Assembly (NCBI RefSeq): GCF_009866765.1
Contig: NZ_CP019431.1
Location: forward strand, 4,402,001-4,466,000
Direction: 5' to 3'
DNA length: 64,000 nucleotides
From: Pseudomonas sp. S35
GTDB lineage: Bacteria; Pseudomonadota; Gammaproteobacteria; Pseudomonadales; Pseudomonadaceae
Part shown: piece by piece, positions 37,442 through 46,192 of the stretch
Layout: every line of letters begins with the position of its first letter
How positions within the stretch are numbered: the first letter of the stretch is position 1
Program-made: the position numbers and the translations under genes
Notes under the pieces: model-generated
Told to the model about the DNA's origin: nothing
The model's input: the letters and a program-made list of their open reading frames with translations, nothing else
Database searches by the model: none

Positions 37442-37632
37442 CCTGCATTGATAGGTCGACTCAAGTTCTGGGTCGATCTGTCCGCTTTGGCCAAAAAGCG
37501 GTCATACGACGCTTCTACAAAGCGGGGCAATTCAATTGATGAGGTTGATTTTGCTATTGGATAAATTTACAACTCTATCGTGCACTGATTAAAATAAAGT
37601 AAAATTTAAAAAACCATGCCTTAGGTGAGCTC

Positions 37633-38265
37633 ATGAAAAGTATTCATATTGCATATATCTTGTTCGGCTCCGCGCTTTCTTTAAAGGTGATGGCGAGCGG
37701 GCTAGACGTCGAGCACACCCTAATTGAGCATCGCTGGTATACTTTCGAAGACGTGATAGAAAAGAGAACAAAATACAACAGGGTGGATATTTCGCGAGGG
37801 TACATCGAATACTATTTCGAGGGTGACGAATATACACCCAAGCAGCCAGAAGAGAAATTGTCGCCGCGACAAAAATTCTATTCCAACCATGGCAGCGTTG
37901 GAACATACGCGGCTGCTGATTATGAAACCGCGCTAGACAGGGAGTGCATAGATGTTGTCTCTGGTTCTTTAGGATCATTTATAGGCGACTATGAAAACTC
38001 CAAAAGACCTGATAGACAAAAATATAAGCGCACCGTTGCTGGCATAAAGTCTTTAACGTACAAAGGCCCTGAGTACAACTTCAAGAGCCCTTCATCTTGG
38101 TCGCCTGTTGTGTTACCCAAAAATAATAAAAGTCTTCTTTGTGAAATTTATGAAGTCAAGAGCAAAGAAAGTGATGTGAAATACATTGTTTATGCTGCTT
38201 CAGTGGCAACTGCTATGTTTGACGAAATTCATACGGCCCCATTGCCAGATAACAAGGTCGAGTAA
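37633..38265 (+). CDS. Secreted protein of unknown function in an AT-rich islet
   Basis: 210 residues with a signal peptide (about 1-22, KSIHIAYILFGSALSLKVMAS). The body is polar with many Tyr, Lys and Glu (RGYIEYYFEGDEY, YKGPEYNFKSPSSW) and two cysteines that could pair (RECIDVV and LLCEIYEV). Base and codon use is far more AT-rich than the neighbours, which suggests recent transfer. The immediate upstream sequence is AT-rich, with TTAAAAAACC. No family recognised. Confidence 0.75.
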   Translation: MKSIHIAYILFGSALSLKVMASGLDVEHTLIEHRWYTFEDVIEKRTKYNRVDISRGYIEYYFEGDEYTPKQPEEKLSPRQKFYSNHGSVGTYAAADYETALDRECIDVVSGSLGSFIGDYENSKRPDRQKYKRTVAGIKSLTYKGPEYNFKSPSSWSPVVLPKNNKSLLCEIYEVKSKESDVKYIVYAASVATAMFDEIHTAPLPDNKVE

Positions 38266-38502
38266 TTAAAGTCTTCGCACTCATGCTGCGGCATTAGCTG
38301 GATCAACCTTGAGGCGGCGAACTGAATAATCGGTTTTGAGCAATTGGCTCAGCTACGTGACCGACTTCAGGCTGGGCAGGAACAAGAGCTGCCTGGCACG
38401 ATGGGCGGCAATTGGCCGATAACTGCCAGTCACCAAAGCCTAAAATAGGGCTGAATGCCAACCCAAAGAGCTCAACTCACATCGCCCAACGACCGCATAA
38501 AC

Positions 38503-38817
38503 TCAGCCATAACCAGCCACCCACGGCTCTTGCTCAATAGTCGCAACATCCCCCTGCACCAATAAACCCCATAATTCCAGGATCTTGCCCCCCGGCACTT
38601 GCTTCATGTGGCGAGGGTCACCGGACTCCAGGTTTTCAAAGGTGACGATGCCCGACAGGTTTACAGCGATGCACCACTCTGCGTCGTTGGTCACCGACAC
38701 CTGCCCGTGTTCCTCATCGTGCGCACGCGTTTTCAGTTCGCCAAGAAGCGCAGGGAACGTGTGTATGCCAGGCGCCGAGCTCATGGCACCGTATCTGTGG
38801 GTGACGTGATAGCCCAT
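38503..38817 (-). CDS. Small soluble protein, possible immunity protein
   Basis: 104 residues: MGYHVTHRYGAMSSAPGI then ELKTRAHDEEHGQVSVTND and ILELWGLLVQGDVATIEQE. GAGGT lies close upstream of the ATG; an upstream in-frame alternative (38853) overlaps the preceding lipoprotein gene. The acidic, compact composition and the accessory setting resemble bacterial toxin-immunity proteins, but no family is recognised. Probably co-transcribed with the lipoprotein gene 22 bases upstream. Confidence 0.65.
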   Translation of the reverse strand: MGYHVTHRYGAMSSAPGIHTFPALLGELKTRAHDEEHGQVSVTNDAEWCIAVNLSGIVTFENLESGDPRHMKQVPGGKILELWGLLVQGDVATIEQEPWVAGYG

Positions 38818-38839
38818 ATTGACCTCGTGGTTAGCCTGT

Positions 38840-39442
38840 TTATAAAACGTCAACGCCGGGATAGAGATCCGCAGGTGGATGGTAATCGGGATCCTCGAAG
38901 CGGCTATTGTTGTAGTGGGTTTTGGCTGTCGGCCCTTCGCCCTTGTACGTCACCTGCGAGTTTGGCGTGAGATGCCACCCGCCTCCATCCTTGTCGCGCT
39001 CGATCAGCGACGGGTACAGCGTACAGGTGCCTGACGAACCTGATGTCAGCCTGAACTGGTAAAAGCGCCCAGCCTGGGGCGTGAACTTCGCCGTGACGTA
39101 GCAAGATTGCGTGCGCGCGCCCTGCCAGGACATACCCACGTGCGTTTCGATGCCGGGCCGGATTTGCGTTTCGTAATAGTCCGACGTGAGGTTTTGCCCC
39201 GCTTTCGGCATCCCCTGATCCTGCGTATGAATGAACGGAAGCGGCCCGCTGCGAATCACGCCACCCGAACGTTTACCGTTTTCGTATTGGTACAGATCGG
39301 CATGCTGCGTGAAGTTGACGATGCGTACCCAGGCGGGGTTGGGCTCGTTTGCAGGTGCCGTGAAGTAATCGGTGTGGGGTAAATACTGGCAGCCTGCGAA
39401 CAACGGCAGGGTCAGCAGGCAGAGCGCAGTGCGTATCGACAT
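38840..39442 (-). CDS. Predicted lipoprotein
   Basis: 200 residues with a lipoprotein signal (MSIRTALCLLTLPLFAGC, lipobox LFAGC, Cys18). The mature part contains WVRIVNFTQHADLYQYENGK, GIETHVGMSWQG and a two-cysteine segment (QSCYVTAKF, GTCTLYPSL). Function unknown; the fold is probably beta-rich. An IS256-family element sits 92 bases upstream of its start and may have displaced its promoter. The small gene downstream is likely in the same transcript. Confidence 0.75.
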   Translation of the reverse strand: MSIRTALCLLTLPLFAGCQYLPHTDYFTAPANEPNPAWVRIVNFTQHADLYQYENGKRSGGVIRSGPLPFIHTQDQGMPKAGQNLTSDYYETQIRPGIETHVGMSWQGARTQSCYVTAKFTPQAGRFYQFRLTSGSSGTCTLYPSLIERDKDGGGWHLTPNSQVTYKGEGPTAKTHYNNSRFEDPDYHPPADLYPGVDVL

Positions 39443-39534
39443 GAAGCCTGTCCTTTTGCGGAGTCAGGGTAGAGACCACAAGAAAGGAGGAGCATTGCGT
39501 AACCGGTGATAAATTCGTTGGAGCCGATAGCGAC

Positions 39535-40908
39535 GAGACTGTCAGAAATTTTGTGTTCGGGCATAACATGTAGCTAGAGGTGCATCTATGCCGACCAAAA
39601 AGAAGCCCGCCCATGCAGCAGCGAGGGAGTTACCCTCGATTCCCCAAGAGCTGATCGAGCAGTTTGTTAAAGGCCCGATGAGCGCCGAAGCCATTCAAGA
39701 CGCGTCCATGGCGTTCAAGAAGGCTCTGATCGAGCGCGCGCTAGGTGCCGAGCTGGGTCACCACCTTGGTTATCCTCAGGGCGCGGAGCGCCCTGAGGAG
39801 TCGACCAATCAGCGCAATGGCAAGAGTGGCAAAACGGTTCTTACCGACGATGGGCCGCTTCGCCTGGATATCCCCAGAGACCGCGATGGTAGCTTCGCCC
39901 CGATCCTGATTCCCAAGCACGAACGCCGTTTTACAGGCTTCGACGACAAGATAATTGCCATGTACGCCCGGGGTATGACGGTGCGTGAGATCCGCGCTTT
40001 TCTGTCTGAGCAGTATGGAACTGACGTGTCCCATGACTTCATCAGCTCAGTCACCGATGCCGTAATGGAAGAAGTCGGCTCTTGGCAGCAGCGCCCCCTG
40101 GAGCCTATGTACCCGGTCATCTTCTTTGATGCGCTACGGGTCAAAATCCGGGACGAGGGGTTAGTGCGCAACAAGGCCATTTATCTGGCGCTGGGCGTAT
40201 TACCCGATGGCACACGTGACATTCTGGGGATCTGGATTGAGAGCACCGAGGGCGCCAAGTTTTGGATGAAGGTCTTCAACGACCTCAAAACGCGTGGGGT
40301 AGAAGATGTTCTAATCGCCGTCACGGATGGCCTTAAAGGGATACCGGAGGCTTTGGGAGCGGTTTTTCCTGCCACGACGCTGCAAACCTGCATCGTGCAT
40401 CTGATCCGCAACAGCTTGGACTATGCCGCTTGGGATAAACGTCGGGCATTGGCCAAAGCCCTCAAGCCGATCTACCAGGCGATCAATGCGGACGTGGCCG
40501 AGCAAGAGCTCAACGCCTTTGAAGCGGGGCCTTGGGGTAAGCAGTATCCGACAGTAGTTGCTGCATGGCGTCGCGCCTGGGATCGGGTTATACCGTTTTT
40601 TGTATTCCCGGCGGGTATCCGAAAAGTGGTCTACACGACCAATGCCATCGAAAGCATCAACGCTCAGCTACGAAAGATTATTAAAACCCGTGGGCACTTC
40701 CCGACCGACGATGCGGCAACGAAGCTGATCTGGCTGGGACTACGAAATATCACGGCTAACTGGGGGCACCCGGCGCATGATTGGAAAGTGGCAATGAATC
40801 AGTTTGCGATTCTTTACGGAGACCGATTTACCAGACCGAGCTGGTAAAACAACGGCCTGCCTGACGGCAGGCCCTAACCAGCCCGAACACAAAAAAACTG
40901 ATACTCCC
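39535..40908 (+). mobile_element. IS256-family insertion sequence, copy 1 (1374 bp)
   Basis: Left end GAGACTGTCAG..TTTTGTGTTCGGGC and right end GCCCGAACACAAAAAAACTG..CTCCC form imperfect 28-bp terminal inverted repeats sharing TTTTGTGTTCGGGC. An 8-bp target duplication ATAGCGAC flanks it (39527-39534 and 40909-40916). The whole element appears identical to 47015-48388, so at least one copy moved recently. Confidence 0.95.
39588..40847 (+). CDS. IS256-family transposase, copy 1
   Basis: 419 residues of the Transposase_mut type. DDE acidic residues fall in FFDALRVKIRDEG, AVTDGLKGIPEA and YTTNAIESINAQLRK; HLIRNSLDY is the family hallmark before the last domain. The frame is intact, so transposition should be possible. 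The ATG follows the left inverted repeat by about 25 bases. Confidence 0.96.
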   Translation: MPTKKKPAHAAARELPSIPQELIEQFVKGPMSAEAIQDASMAFKKALIERALGAELGHHLGYPQGAERPEESTNQRNGKSGKTVLTDDGPLRLDIPRDRDGSFAPILIPKHERRFTGFDDKIIAMYARGMTVREIRAFLSEQYGTDVSHDFISSVTDAVMEEVGSWQQRPLEPMYPVIFFDALRVKIRDEGLVRNKAIYLALGVLPDGTRDILGIWIESTEGAKFWMKVFNDLKTRGVEDVLIAVTDGLKGIPEALGAVFPATTLQTCIVHLIRNSLDYAAWDKRRALAKALKPIYQAINADVAEQELNAFEAGPWGKQYPTVVAAWRRAWDRVIPFFVFPAGIRKVVYTTNAIESINAQLRKIIKTRGHFPTDDAATKLIWLGLRNITANWGHPAHDWKVAMNQFAILYGDRFTRPSW

Positions 40909-40979
40909 ATAGCGACGCGCTTGATCATCGCTACAAAAACTCGGCCAGCTTTAATTTATTTTCATAGAAATCACATCAC

Positions 40980-41339
40980 CTATAAAATATAACGCCCTAC
41001 CGACAACAAAACTATCTGCACAATCAAGTAGTCCGGCCATAGCGCCCAACGTTTGAGGGAAACCGGAACGCAAACAAGCTCTTCTTCACTCACATCACCC
41101 AACCGGGTGTAACTTTTCGGGAACATAAAAAACAAACCGATCTGCCCCATGCGCATGGCTTTATCCCTCGGTCGATTACCGGGCCAAAGCCGCTTATTGT
41201 GTTGAACAATCTTATTGCCCTCAAAATACTGCTCCAGCTTTTCAAGCTTGAAGTAGTACGAGTACAGCAGTAACGCGACGGCAATAATGACCTCTACGCC
41301 CACAAGAACTGTGATGACCCTGTAGCCAGCTATATCCAT
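40980..41339 (-). CDS. Membrane immunity protein candidate (partner of the upstream toxin)
   Basis: 119 residues with hydrophobic segments at about 8-28 (VITVLVGVEVIIAVALLLYS) and near the C-terminus (LIVQIVLLSVGRYIL) separated by a basic loop. Its ATG lies inside the end of the toxin gene (10-base overlap), the usual arrangement of an immunity gene. Pore-forming toxins are commonly neutralised by integral membrane immunity proteins. No family recognised; the role is inferred from topology and coupling. Confidence 0.65.
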   Translation of the reverse strand: MDIAGYRVITVLVGVEVIIAVALLLYSYYFKLEKLEQYFEGNKIVQHNKRLWPGNRPRDKAMRMGQIGLFFMFPKSYTRLGDVSEEELVCVPVSLKRWALWPDYLIVQIVLLSVGRYIL

Positions 41340-42304
41340 AGGTCATCTGCCATATAGAGTTCTTCACCCAACTGCGCGCCATGACCACCGAAATAGCTGC
41401 CACCCATATACCCACCCGTAGCCCCACCAACAACGCCGCATGAAACACGGCCTACACCTTTGGTAGCAATGCCCAAAAACAACCTACATAAAGCGAGTCC
41501 AACTTTACCGCCTGCCTCACCCCCCATAATGGATCCACCAACACTCCCCGCCAACCTGCCCACTTCGACAAACTGCGCTTTACGACACTCTTCCTCCCGC
41601 CCCTCCGTACACGCCGCGCTCACCTTCAAGCCTGCCCCTCCCACGTCCAGCGCCAGACCGATGTAACTGCCCTTGCGCAAATGTCGAGCTATCGCAGCAA
41701 TGCGTTCGATGCGCTCTGCATAGCCTTTGATATCGCCTTTGTGCAGGACGCTTTTGGTCGATATCTGCAGAATCCACTTCAACGAACTATTACTGCGCAA
41801 CCCCGTGCCAAACCGCGCGGCGCCTTGTAGTTGGTCATTCAGTTGTTTAAGCAGCGCTCGGCGTTGCTCAAAGAACGTCTCCCTGCCCACGGTGCCATTC
41901 TTGAGCCGAGCATAGGCCTGTTCGATGTCTTCCAGAGTGTGGCGGACGTCATTGAGGTGGGTACTCCAAGCGGATGTAGCGCTACCGATGCCCAAGGAGG
42001 TGTAACCCGCCAAGCTCTGCAGCAAATCGTAGTGACTGATCACCAAGCCACCGACCTCTGGATCGCGGTCCAGCACTTGGCTGATCTCCGCGGCCCGGGT
42101 CATTAACCAGGCTTCGTCAGCGGTACTTTCTTTGGTGGTATGACTCGGCACGATAACCAGGTACCCCGCTCTTACAAAAGGACGGGGTAGATGCGCGTTC
42201 AGTGCATAGAATTTCTGCGCGGCCAGGGGCGATGCGCCACTGAGTTCCATACGCCTCAGACTCGCGTAATCAATGAATTTTTGATTGATATAAGCCGTTG
42301 CCAT
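41330..42304 (-). CDS. Orphan glycine-zipper toxin candidate (pore-forming effector-like)
   Basis: 324 residues. The N-terminal 200 are helical and soluble (FIDYASLRRMELSGASPLAA, then VIVPSHTTKES). The C-terminal third is a hydrophobic glycine-zipper: GRLAGSVGGSIMGGEAGGK, GLALCRLFLGIATKGVG, GVVGGATGGYMGGSYFGG. Such GxxxG-rich tails occur in membrane-inserting antibacterial effectors. No signal peptide, so delivery by a secretion machine would be needed; no such machine is in the window. The overlapping downstream gene encodes a small membrane protein that fits immunity. Confidence 0.65.
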   Translation of the reverse strand: MATAYINQKFIDYASLRRMELSGASPLAAQKFYALNAHLPRPFVRAGYLVIVPSHTTKESTADEAWLMTRAAEISQVLDRDPEVGGLVISHYDLLQSLAGYTSLGIGSATSAWSTHLNDVRHTLEDIEQAYARLKNGTVGRETFFEQRRALLKQLNDQLQGAARFGTGLRSNSSLKWILQISTKSVLHKGDIKGYAERIERIAAIARHLRKGSYIGLALDVGGAGLKVSAACTEGREEECRKAQFVEVGRLAGSVGGSIMGGEAGGKVGLALCRLFLGIATKGVGRVSCGVVGGATGGYMGGSYFGGHGAQLGEELYMADDLWI

Positions 42305-42503
42305 GTCCGATTTCCGACCTCAATAAAAGAAGAGTTCGAAATATAAAATCGGAATTTTCTATATGGACAGAAAACAACAGGGGCAAATACTCACTTTCAG
42401 AAAGAAGCTACAAGCCAGCAGATCAAAACCTACAGGCATCAGGTATTCTGCCCAGCGTAAAACCCGCCCCCGGCCTGTTTTAAACGCGCATCAGGAGAGT
42501 TGC

Positions 42504-43442
42504 ATGTTGATTGGCCATCACTTCGAGCGCACCCCACAGGGTGACTTGCACGTCCACTCGCGCAACGGGGTGCAAAGCGTGTTTGTGCTGCTGACAGGCG
42601 CGATGGCGTTCATCCTGCCTTTGGTCTTCGTGGTGTTCTGGTTCACCGATAGCGGCTCGCAGCTGGCAGACATGGATCCGCTGAGCTCGCTGCTGATCGT
42701 ACTCCTGCTGCTGCTCATTCCCGCCCTTGGCCTGCTGCTGATGGTGTACACCGGCATCCGCGAGACGCTGCTGTTGTCGCGAGTGAACGGTGAGGGCAAG
42801 CGCCGCACCCATAACTTTTTCGGTGGCCGCGAGCGTGTGCAGTCGGTCTTCAGCATCGATAAACCCCACCACCTCGAACTTCGCCGCCGCCCGCAGGCCG
42901 AGCCCGCCTACACCCAGCTGTGGCTGGTGATGCGCGACGGCACCGAGCAACGGTTGAGCACCGATAACGTGCCGGTGGTGCCGGGGAGCAAACGCACCGA
43001 TGTGTGGCTGCGTGAACTGGCCGATTACCTGGGTGTGGTTGTGCCCACTGAGGTGGTCGTGGGGTCGGCAACGCCGGCGCCCTATAGGCCTGCGCCAGCA
43101 CCTGCGAAAGCCGCCAAACCACGCAAAAGCACAGGGCTCGCGCCAGTCGCTGAGTCCACCGATAAGCTCGGCATTGCGGCACGTGCCCTGCTCTCACTGC
43201 TGGGTGCTTTCCTGGCGGTGTTGGAGCTGACTCACGTGATCGCCTTGGTGCGCGCGCTGTTCACCGGGCGGCTGCGGGTCAGCGGTGTTCGCTCGGGCTC
43301 GGCGAGCTTTTATTGGGCCGAGCAGCCGTGGGTGTTTTCATTCAATGTGCTGGTGGGTGTCGCCGAGGTGCTGATTGTCGGCGTGATCGCCTGGGGATGT
43401 ATGCGCACGGCGATTCTGGGGCGGATCAAGGCCAATCCTTAA
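42504..43442 (+). CDS. Multi-pass membrane protein, unknown function
   Basis: 312 residues. Two membrane segments near the N-terminus (VFVLLTGAMAFILPLVFVVF and SSLLIVLLLLLIPALGLLLM), a soluble middle with HHLELRRRPQAEPAYTQLW, a Pro/Ala linker, and two more segments near the C-terminus (ARALLSLLGAFLAVLELTHV and FNVLVGVAEVLIVGVIAWG). AGGAGA precedes the ATG. The soluble middle resembles a PH-like or kinase-adjacent domain but is not assignable. Possibly an accessory to the adjacent DUF1963 gene. Confidence 0.7.
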   Translation: MLIGHHFERTPQGDLHVHSRNGVQSVFVLLTGAMAFILPLVFVVFWFTDSGSQLADMDPLSSLLIVLLLLLIPALGLLLMVYTGIRETLLLSRVNGEGKRRTHNFFGGRERVQSVFSIDKPHHLELRRRPQAEPAYTQLWLVMRDGTEQRLSTDNVPVVPGSKRTDVWLRELADYLGVVVPTEVVVGSATPAPYRPAPAPAKAAKPRKSTGLAPVAESTDKLGIAARALLSLLGAFLAVLELTHVIALVRALFTGRLRVSGVRSGSASFYWAEQPWVFSFNVLVGVAEVLIVGVIAWGCMRTAILGRIKANP

Positions 43443-43511
43443 CGGTATGGCACCCGCACACTGCTAATCTGCGGCCCTTGAGCCTGTAGCAAAAGGAAGC
43501 TTTGCATCGTC

Positions 43512-44207
43512 ATGGATATTCCACAAATCAAGCAACGCCTGGCCCGCCCGGCCGTCAAGTTCATTGCCGGCGGCTTTCGCCCGCTTGGTACCGATGAGGA
43601 AAGCTGGCTGGGCAATGTCTTCCTGTTCCGGCCTGACGAAGGCGTACCGACCAATCACGCGGGGCAACCGCTGCTCCCCTTCGCGCAGTTTTACCTGCCC
43701 GCCCTGCCCTTCAACAGCCCGTTGTTGGCCGAGGTTCGGGTACTGACGGTGTTCATGTCTAACCCGTTTCCAGCGTGCTTTGAGCCGATGGGAAATAACT
43801 GGGTGATCCGCGAATACGGGCCTGATGACGTGCTGGTGCGCAAGGCACTGCCGGTGGCGGGTGCATTTCTCAAGCCCTTCCCACTGAAGGCGCAAGCGGT
43901 GCCCGAGGACTACCCACTGTGGGATGGCGGCGGTGTCCCGGCGGACCTTGAGCAAGCCGTCCTCGCGCTGGAACGTGCGGGAAAGATAGAAAGCTATTAC
44001 GACCTGACCACCCACACCTACGAACACAAGATCGGCGGTTACCCCTCGTTCTGCCAGTCAGGCGTTGATCCGGGCGAGGGTTTCGAGTTTGTGTTCCAGA
44101 TCTCATCAGACGCGAAGATCAACCTCAACGTGGTCCACAGTGGCAGCCTGATGTTCTGGAAGCACAACCAAACCGGGGAATGGGCACTTTATTATGATTT
44201 TTACTAA
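43512..44207 (+). CDS. DUF1963 (YwqG-like) protein
   Basis: 231 residues. Family features: LPLLPFAQFYLP near the middle-front, HKIGGYPSFCQSG, then FEFVFQISSDAKINLNV and GSLMFWKHNQTGEWALYYDF. DUF1963 proteins are often found in toxin-immunity loci. An ATG at 43512 is used; AGGA is rather far (14 bases). Followed after 17 bases by a SUKH gene, so the two form an operon. Confidence 0.85.
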   Translation: MDIPQIKQRLARPAVKFIAGGFRPLGTDEESWLGNVFLFRPDEGVPTNHAGQPLLPFAQFYLPALPFNSPLLAEVRVLTVFMSNPFPACFEPMGNNWVIREYGPDDVLVRKALPVAGAFLKPFPLKAQAVPEDYPLWDGGGVPADLEQAVLALERAGKIESYYDLTTHTYEHKIGGYPSFCQSGVDPGEGFEFVFQISSDAKINLNVVHSGSLMFWKHNQTGEWALYYDFY

Positions 44208-44224
44208 GGCGCCGGGAGCCCTCA

Positions 44225-44848
44225 ATGACTGACTACCGTGGATTGATCTTCGACGACACCCGAGAAGGCGCATCCGACCAGGCCCTCGCGCAGTTGGAAG
44301 CCACTCTCGGCGCCCGCCTGCCGGATGACTACCGGCAGTTTCTCAAGACCTGCAACGGCGCCACCGTGGACTACGACGTGCTGGCAACCATGAGCAATGG
44401 CGATAAGGAGTTGCTGAGTTTCCTGCTGTATGGCCTGGACCCCGGTGAAACCTACGAGTCCAACCCTTTTGAACTGGAACAACTGCGCCAGCAATCTGGT
44501 TTCCCCGCGACGGGGTTGTTGCCGATCGGCCGCGATGGCGGCGCGAGTGTGTTGCTGCTTGACCTGCGCGACGGTCGCCAGGACGTGGGCGCGATGGTCG
44601 CAGGTTTACCCGCCTGGACAGGGCGTCGCCAGCACGGTGATGAGTACGTCGTACTGGCGAACTCGTTCAATGCCTACCTGGACTTGCTGCATTTGTCCCA
44701 GGAACGAATCGCGGAGCACATCAATCACTTCGTCATCAGCGCGGTTACGATTGAGGCGACGCTGGCGTGGCTGGATCAAGGCAGTCCGGGTTGGCGCGAG
44801 CGCTATCGGGCTGTGTGGAATGCGCGAGTGCTGCAGAGGCCGATTTGA
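44225..44848 (+). CDS. SUKH (SMI1/KNR4) family protein, immunity type
   Basis: 207 residues. The SUKH core reads ALAQLEATLGARLPDDYRQFLKTCNGATVDYDV, followed by GLLPIGRDGGASVLLLDL and VVLANSFNAYLDLLHL. This superfamily includes immunity proteins against nuclease and other polymorphic toxins. GGGAG precedes the ATG. It is second in an operon with DUF1963; no cognate toxin is encoded beside it. Confidence 0.9.
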   Translation: MTDYRGLIFDDTREGASDQALAQLEATLGARLPDDYRQFLKTCNGATVDYDVLATMSNGDKELLSFLLYGLDPGETYESNPFELEQLRQQSGFPATGLLPIGRDGGASVLLLDLRDGRQDVGAMVAGLPAWTGRRQHGDEYVVLANSFNAYLDLLHLSQERIAEHINHFVISAVTIEATLAWLDQGSPGWRERYRAVWNARVLQRPI

Positions 44849-44856
44849 AGCATGGA

Positions 44857-45414
44857 TCAGGTTGCACAGGGCGCGTCTTGAAGGAACGCTTTTAGCGCTG
44901 CCGAATAGAGCGTTAAGGGTTGGTCCTCGGTATCGAGCATGGCAAATGGAATCACGGTGATATGTGAAAACGTCTGGGCGCTTATTGAATAGGTTTTCTG
45001 CCTGCACAGGCCGTGAGTGTTATTAAGTATGAAATCAAACTTGAACAACTCCTGACGCGTGCACCAACTGGGAATCAAGCCAAGACTCAAGCCCGTCAGG
45101 TATTCCTGCGCGCACGCCCCGCCCGAGGAAAACGCCGAGATTTTTATGGCCAGTACGGGGAAGTTCGCAGCCGCTGGGGTTGAGCTGATGTCTTGTGCGT
45201 GTGGAATGATTTTTTGTGTCGCTTGATAGGCGCGCTTGCCGAAGCGGCTGTCTTTCCAAGGCGCGTCAACTGCATACGTGAAGCTGGGGACATTTTCATT
45301 GCTTGCGGCGTCAACAGGTTCGTTGATGGGCGGTTTGGAAGCATATGAAGTACAGCCGGCGCAGAACATTGCCATGCTGAGAACAGCCAAACTGTTAACG
45401 ATTAGGCCTCGCAT
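44857..45414 (-). CDS. Predicted lipoprotein
   Basis: 185 residues. Signal and lipobox MFCAGC place the lipidated Cys at about residue 21. The mature part has ISAFSSGGACAQEYLTGLSL and LIPSWCTRQELFKFDFI with several cysteines, and resembles small outer-membrane or periplasmic lipoproteins. No function assigned. Convergent with the SUKH gene, 8 bases between the stops. Confidence 0.75.
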   Translation of the reverse strand: MRGLIVNSLAVLSMAMFCAGCTSYASKPPINEPVDAASNENVPSFTYAVDAPWKDSRFGKRAYQATQKIIPHAQDISSTPAAANFPVLAIKISAFSSGGACAQEYLTGLSLGLIPSWCTRQELFKFDFILNNTHGLCRQKTYSISAQTFSHITVIPFAMLDTEDQPLTLYSAALKAFLQDAPCAT

Positions 45415-45590
45415 CTTGAGTTTTCCCTAACGATTCATTAGCCGACTTCATCCAGTCGGTGCTTGATTATAGGGGCATGGGTTCAGAACGCATTAATCAT
45501 GCACACTCTCTTTGTCGATACGCGCCCTGCTGTGGTGGGTTGTCTTTGAACAGCGTCGCCAGGTCGATAGCGGCATCACGGCAACCTCCC

Positions 45591-45724
45591 GTGGTGAGCG
45601 GGCTTGCCCCGCGCTGGGCAGCGGAGCAGCCCCAATAAGGCCGCTGCGATGCTTCAAGAAAACCGCAGGGTATGGTTTTGGGGCTGCTCCGCTGCCCAGC
45701 GCGGGGCAAGCCCGCTCACTACAA
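45591..45724. repeat. REPIN D
   Basis: Arms GTGGTGAGCGGGCTTGCCCC and the inverted GGGGCAAGCCCGCTCACTAC around core AATAAGGCCGCTGCGATGC. Second subfamily: GGGCAGCGGAGCAGCCCC in the arm instead of GGGCTGCGAAGCAGCC. First unit of the 234-bp array. Confidence 0.85.
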
Positions 45725-45824
45725 AAACCTGCGTGCGTGGGTTAAGCCTGTGTACTGAACCGCTGCGCCCCGCCGGCACCATGCTGTGCTTTTCTTTGAG
45801 ATAGCGGCATCACGGCAACCTCCC

Positions 45825-45958
45825 GTGGTGAGCGGGCTTGCCCCGCGCTGGGCAGCGAAGCGGCCCCAATAAGGCCGCTGCGATGCTTCAGGAAAACCGC
45901 AGGGTATGGTTTTGGGGCTGCTCCGCTGCCCAGCGCGGGGCAAGCCCGCTCACTACAA
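45825..45958. repeat. REPIN E
   Basis: Same subfamily as D, 234 bases further. Arm variant CAGCGAAGCGGCC differs from D and F by a few bases. Confidence 0.85.
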
Positions 45959-46058
45959 AAAACTGCGTGCGTGGGTTAAGCCTGTGTACTGAACCGCTGC
46001 GCCCCGCCGGCACCATGCTGTGCTTTTCTTTGAGATAGCGGCATCACGGCAACCTCCC

Positions 46059-46192
46059 GTGGTGAGCGGGCTTGCCCCGCGCTGGGCAGCGGAGCAGCCC
46101 CAATAAGGCCGCTGCGATGCTTCAGGAAAACCGCAGGGTATGGTTTTGGGGCTGCTCCGCTGCCCAGCGCGGGGCAAGCCCGCTCACTACAA
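46059..46192. repeat. REPIN F
   Basis: Third unit of the array, near-identical to D, ending 18 bases before the stop codon of the gene at 46210-46938. Confidence 0.85.

Noticed and set aside
45604..46038. Short frames within the REPINs (MPRAGQRSS and similar)
   Set aside because: They repeat with the REPIN sequence in every copy and in unrelated places; repeat DNA, not genes.
45591..46192. CRISPR-like regular spacing of repeats
   Set aside because: Units are 234 bp with near-identical spacers and each repeat is a long palindrome; no cas genes.
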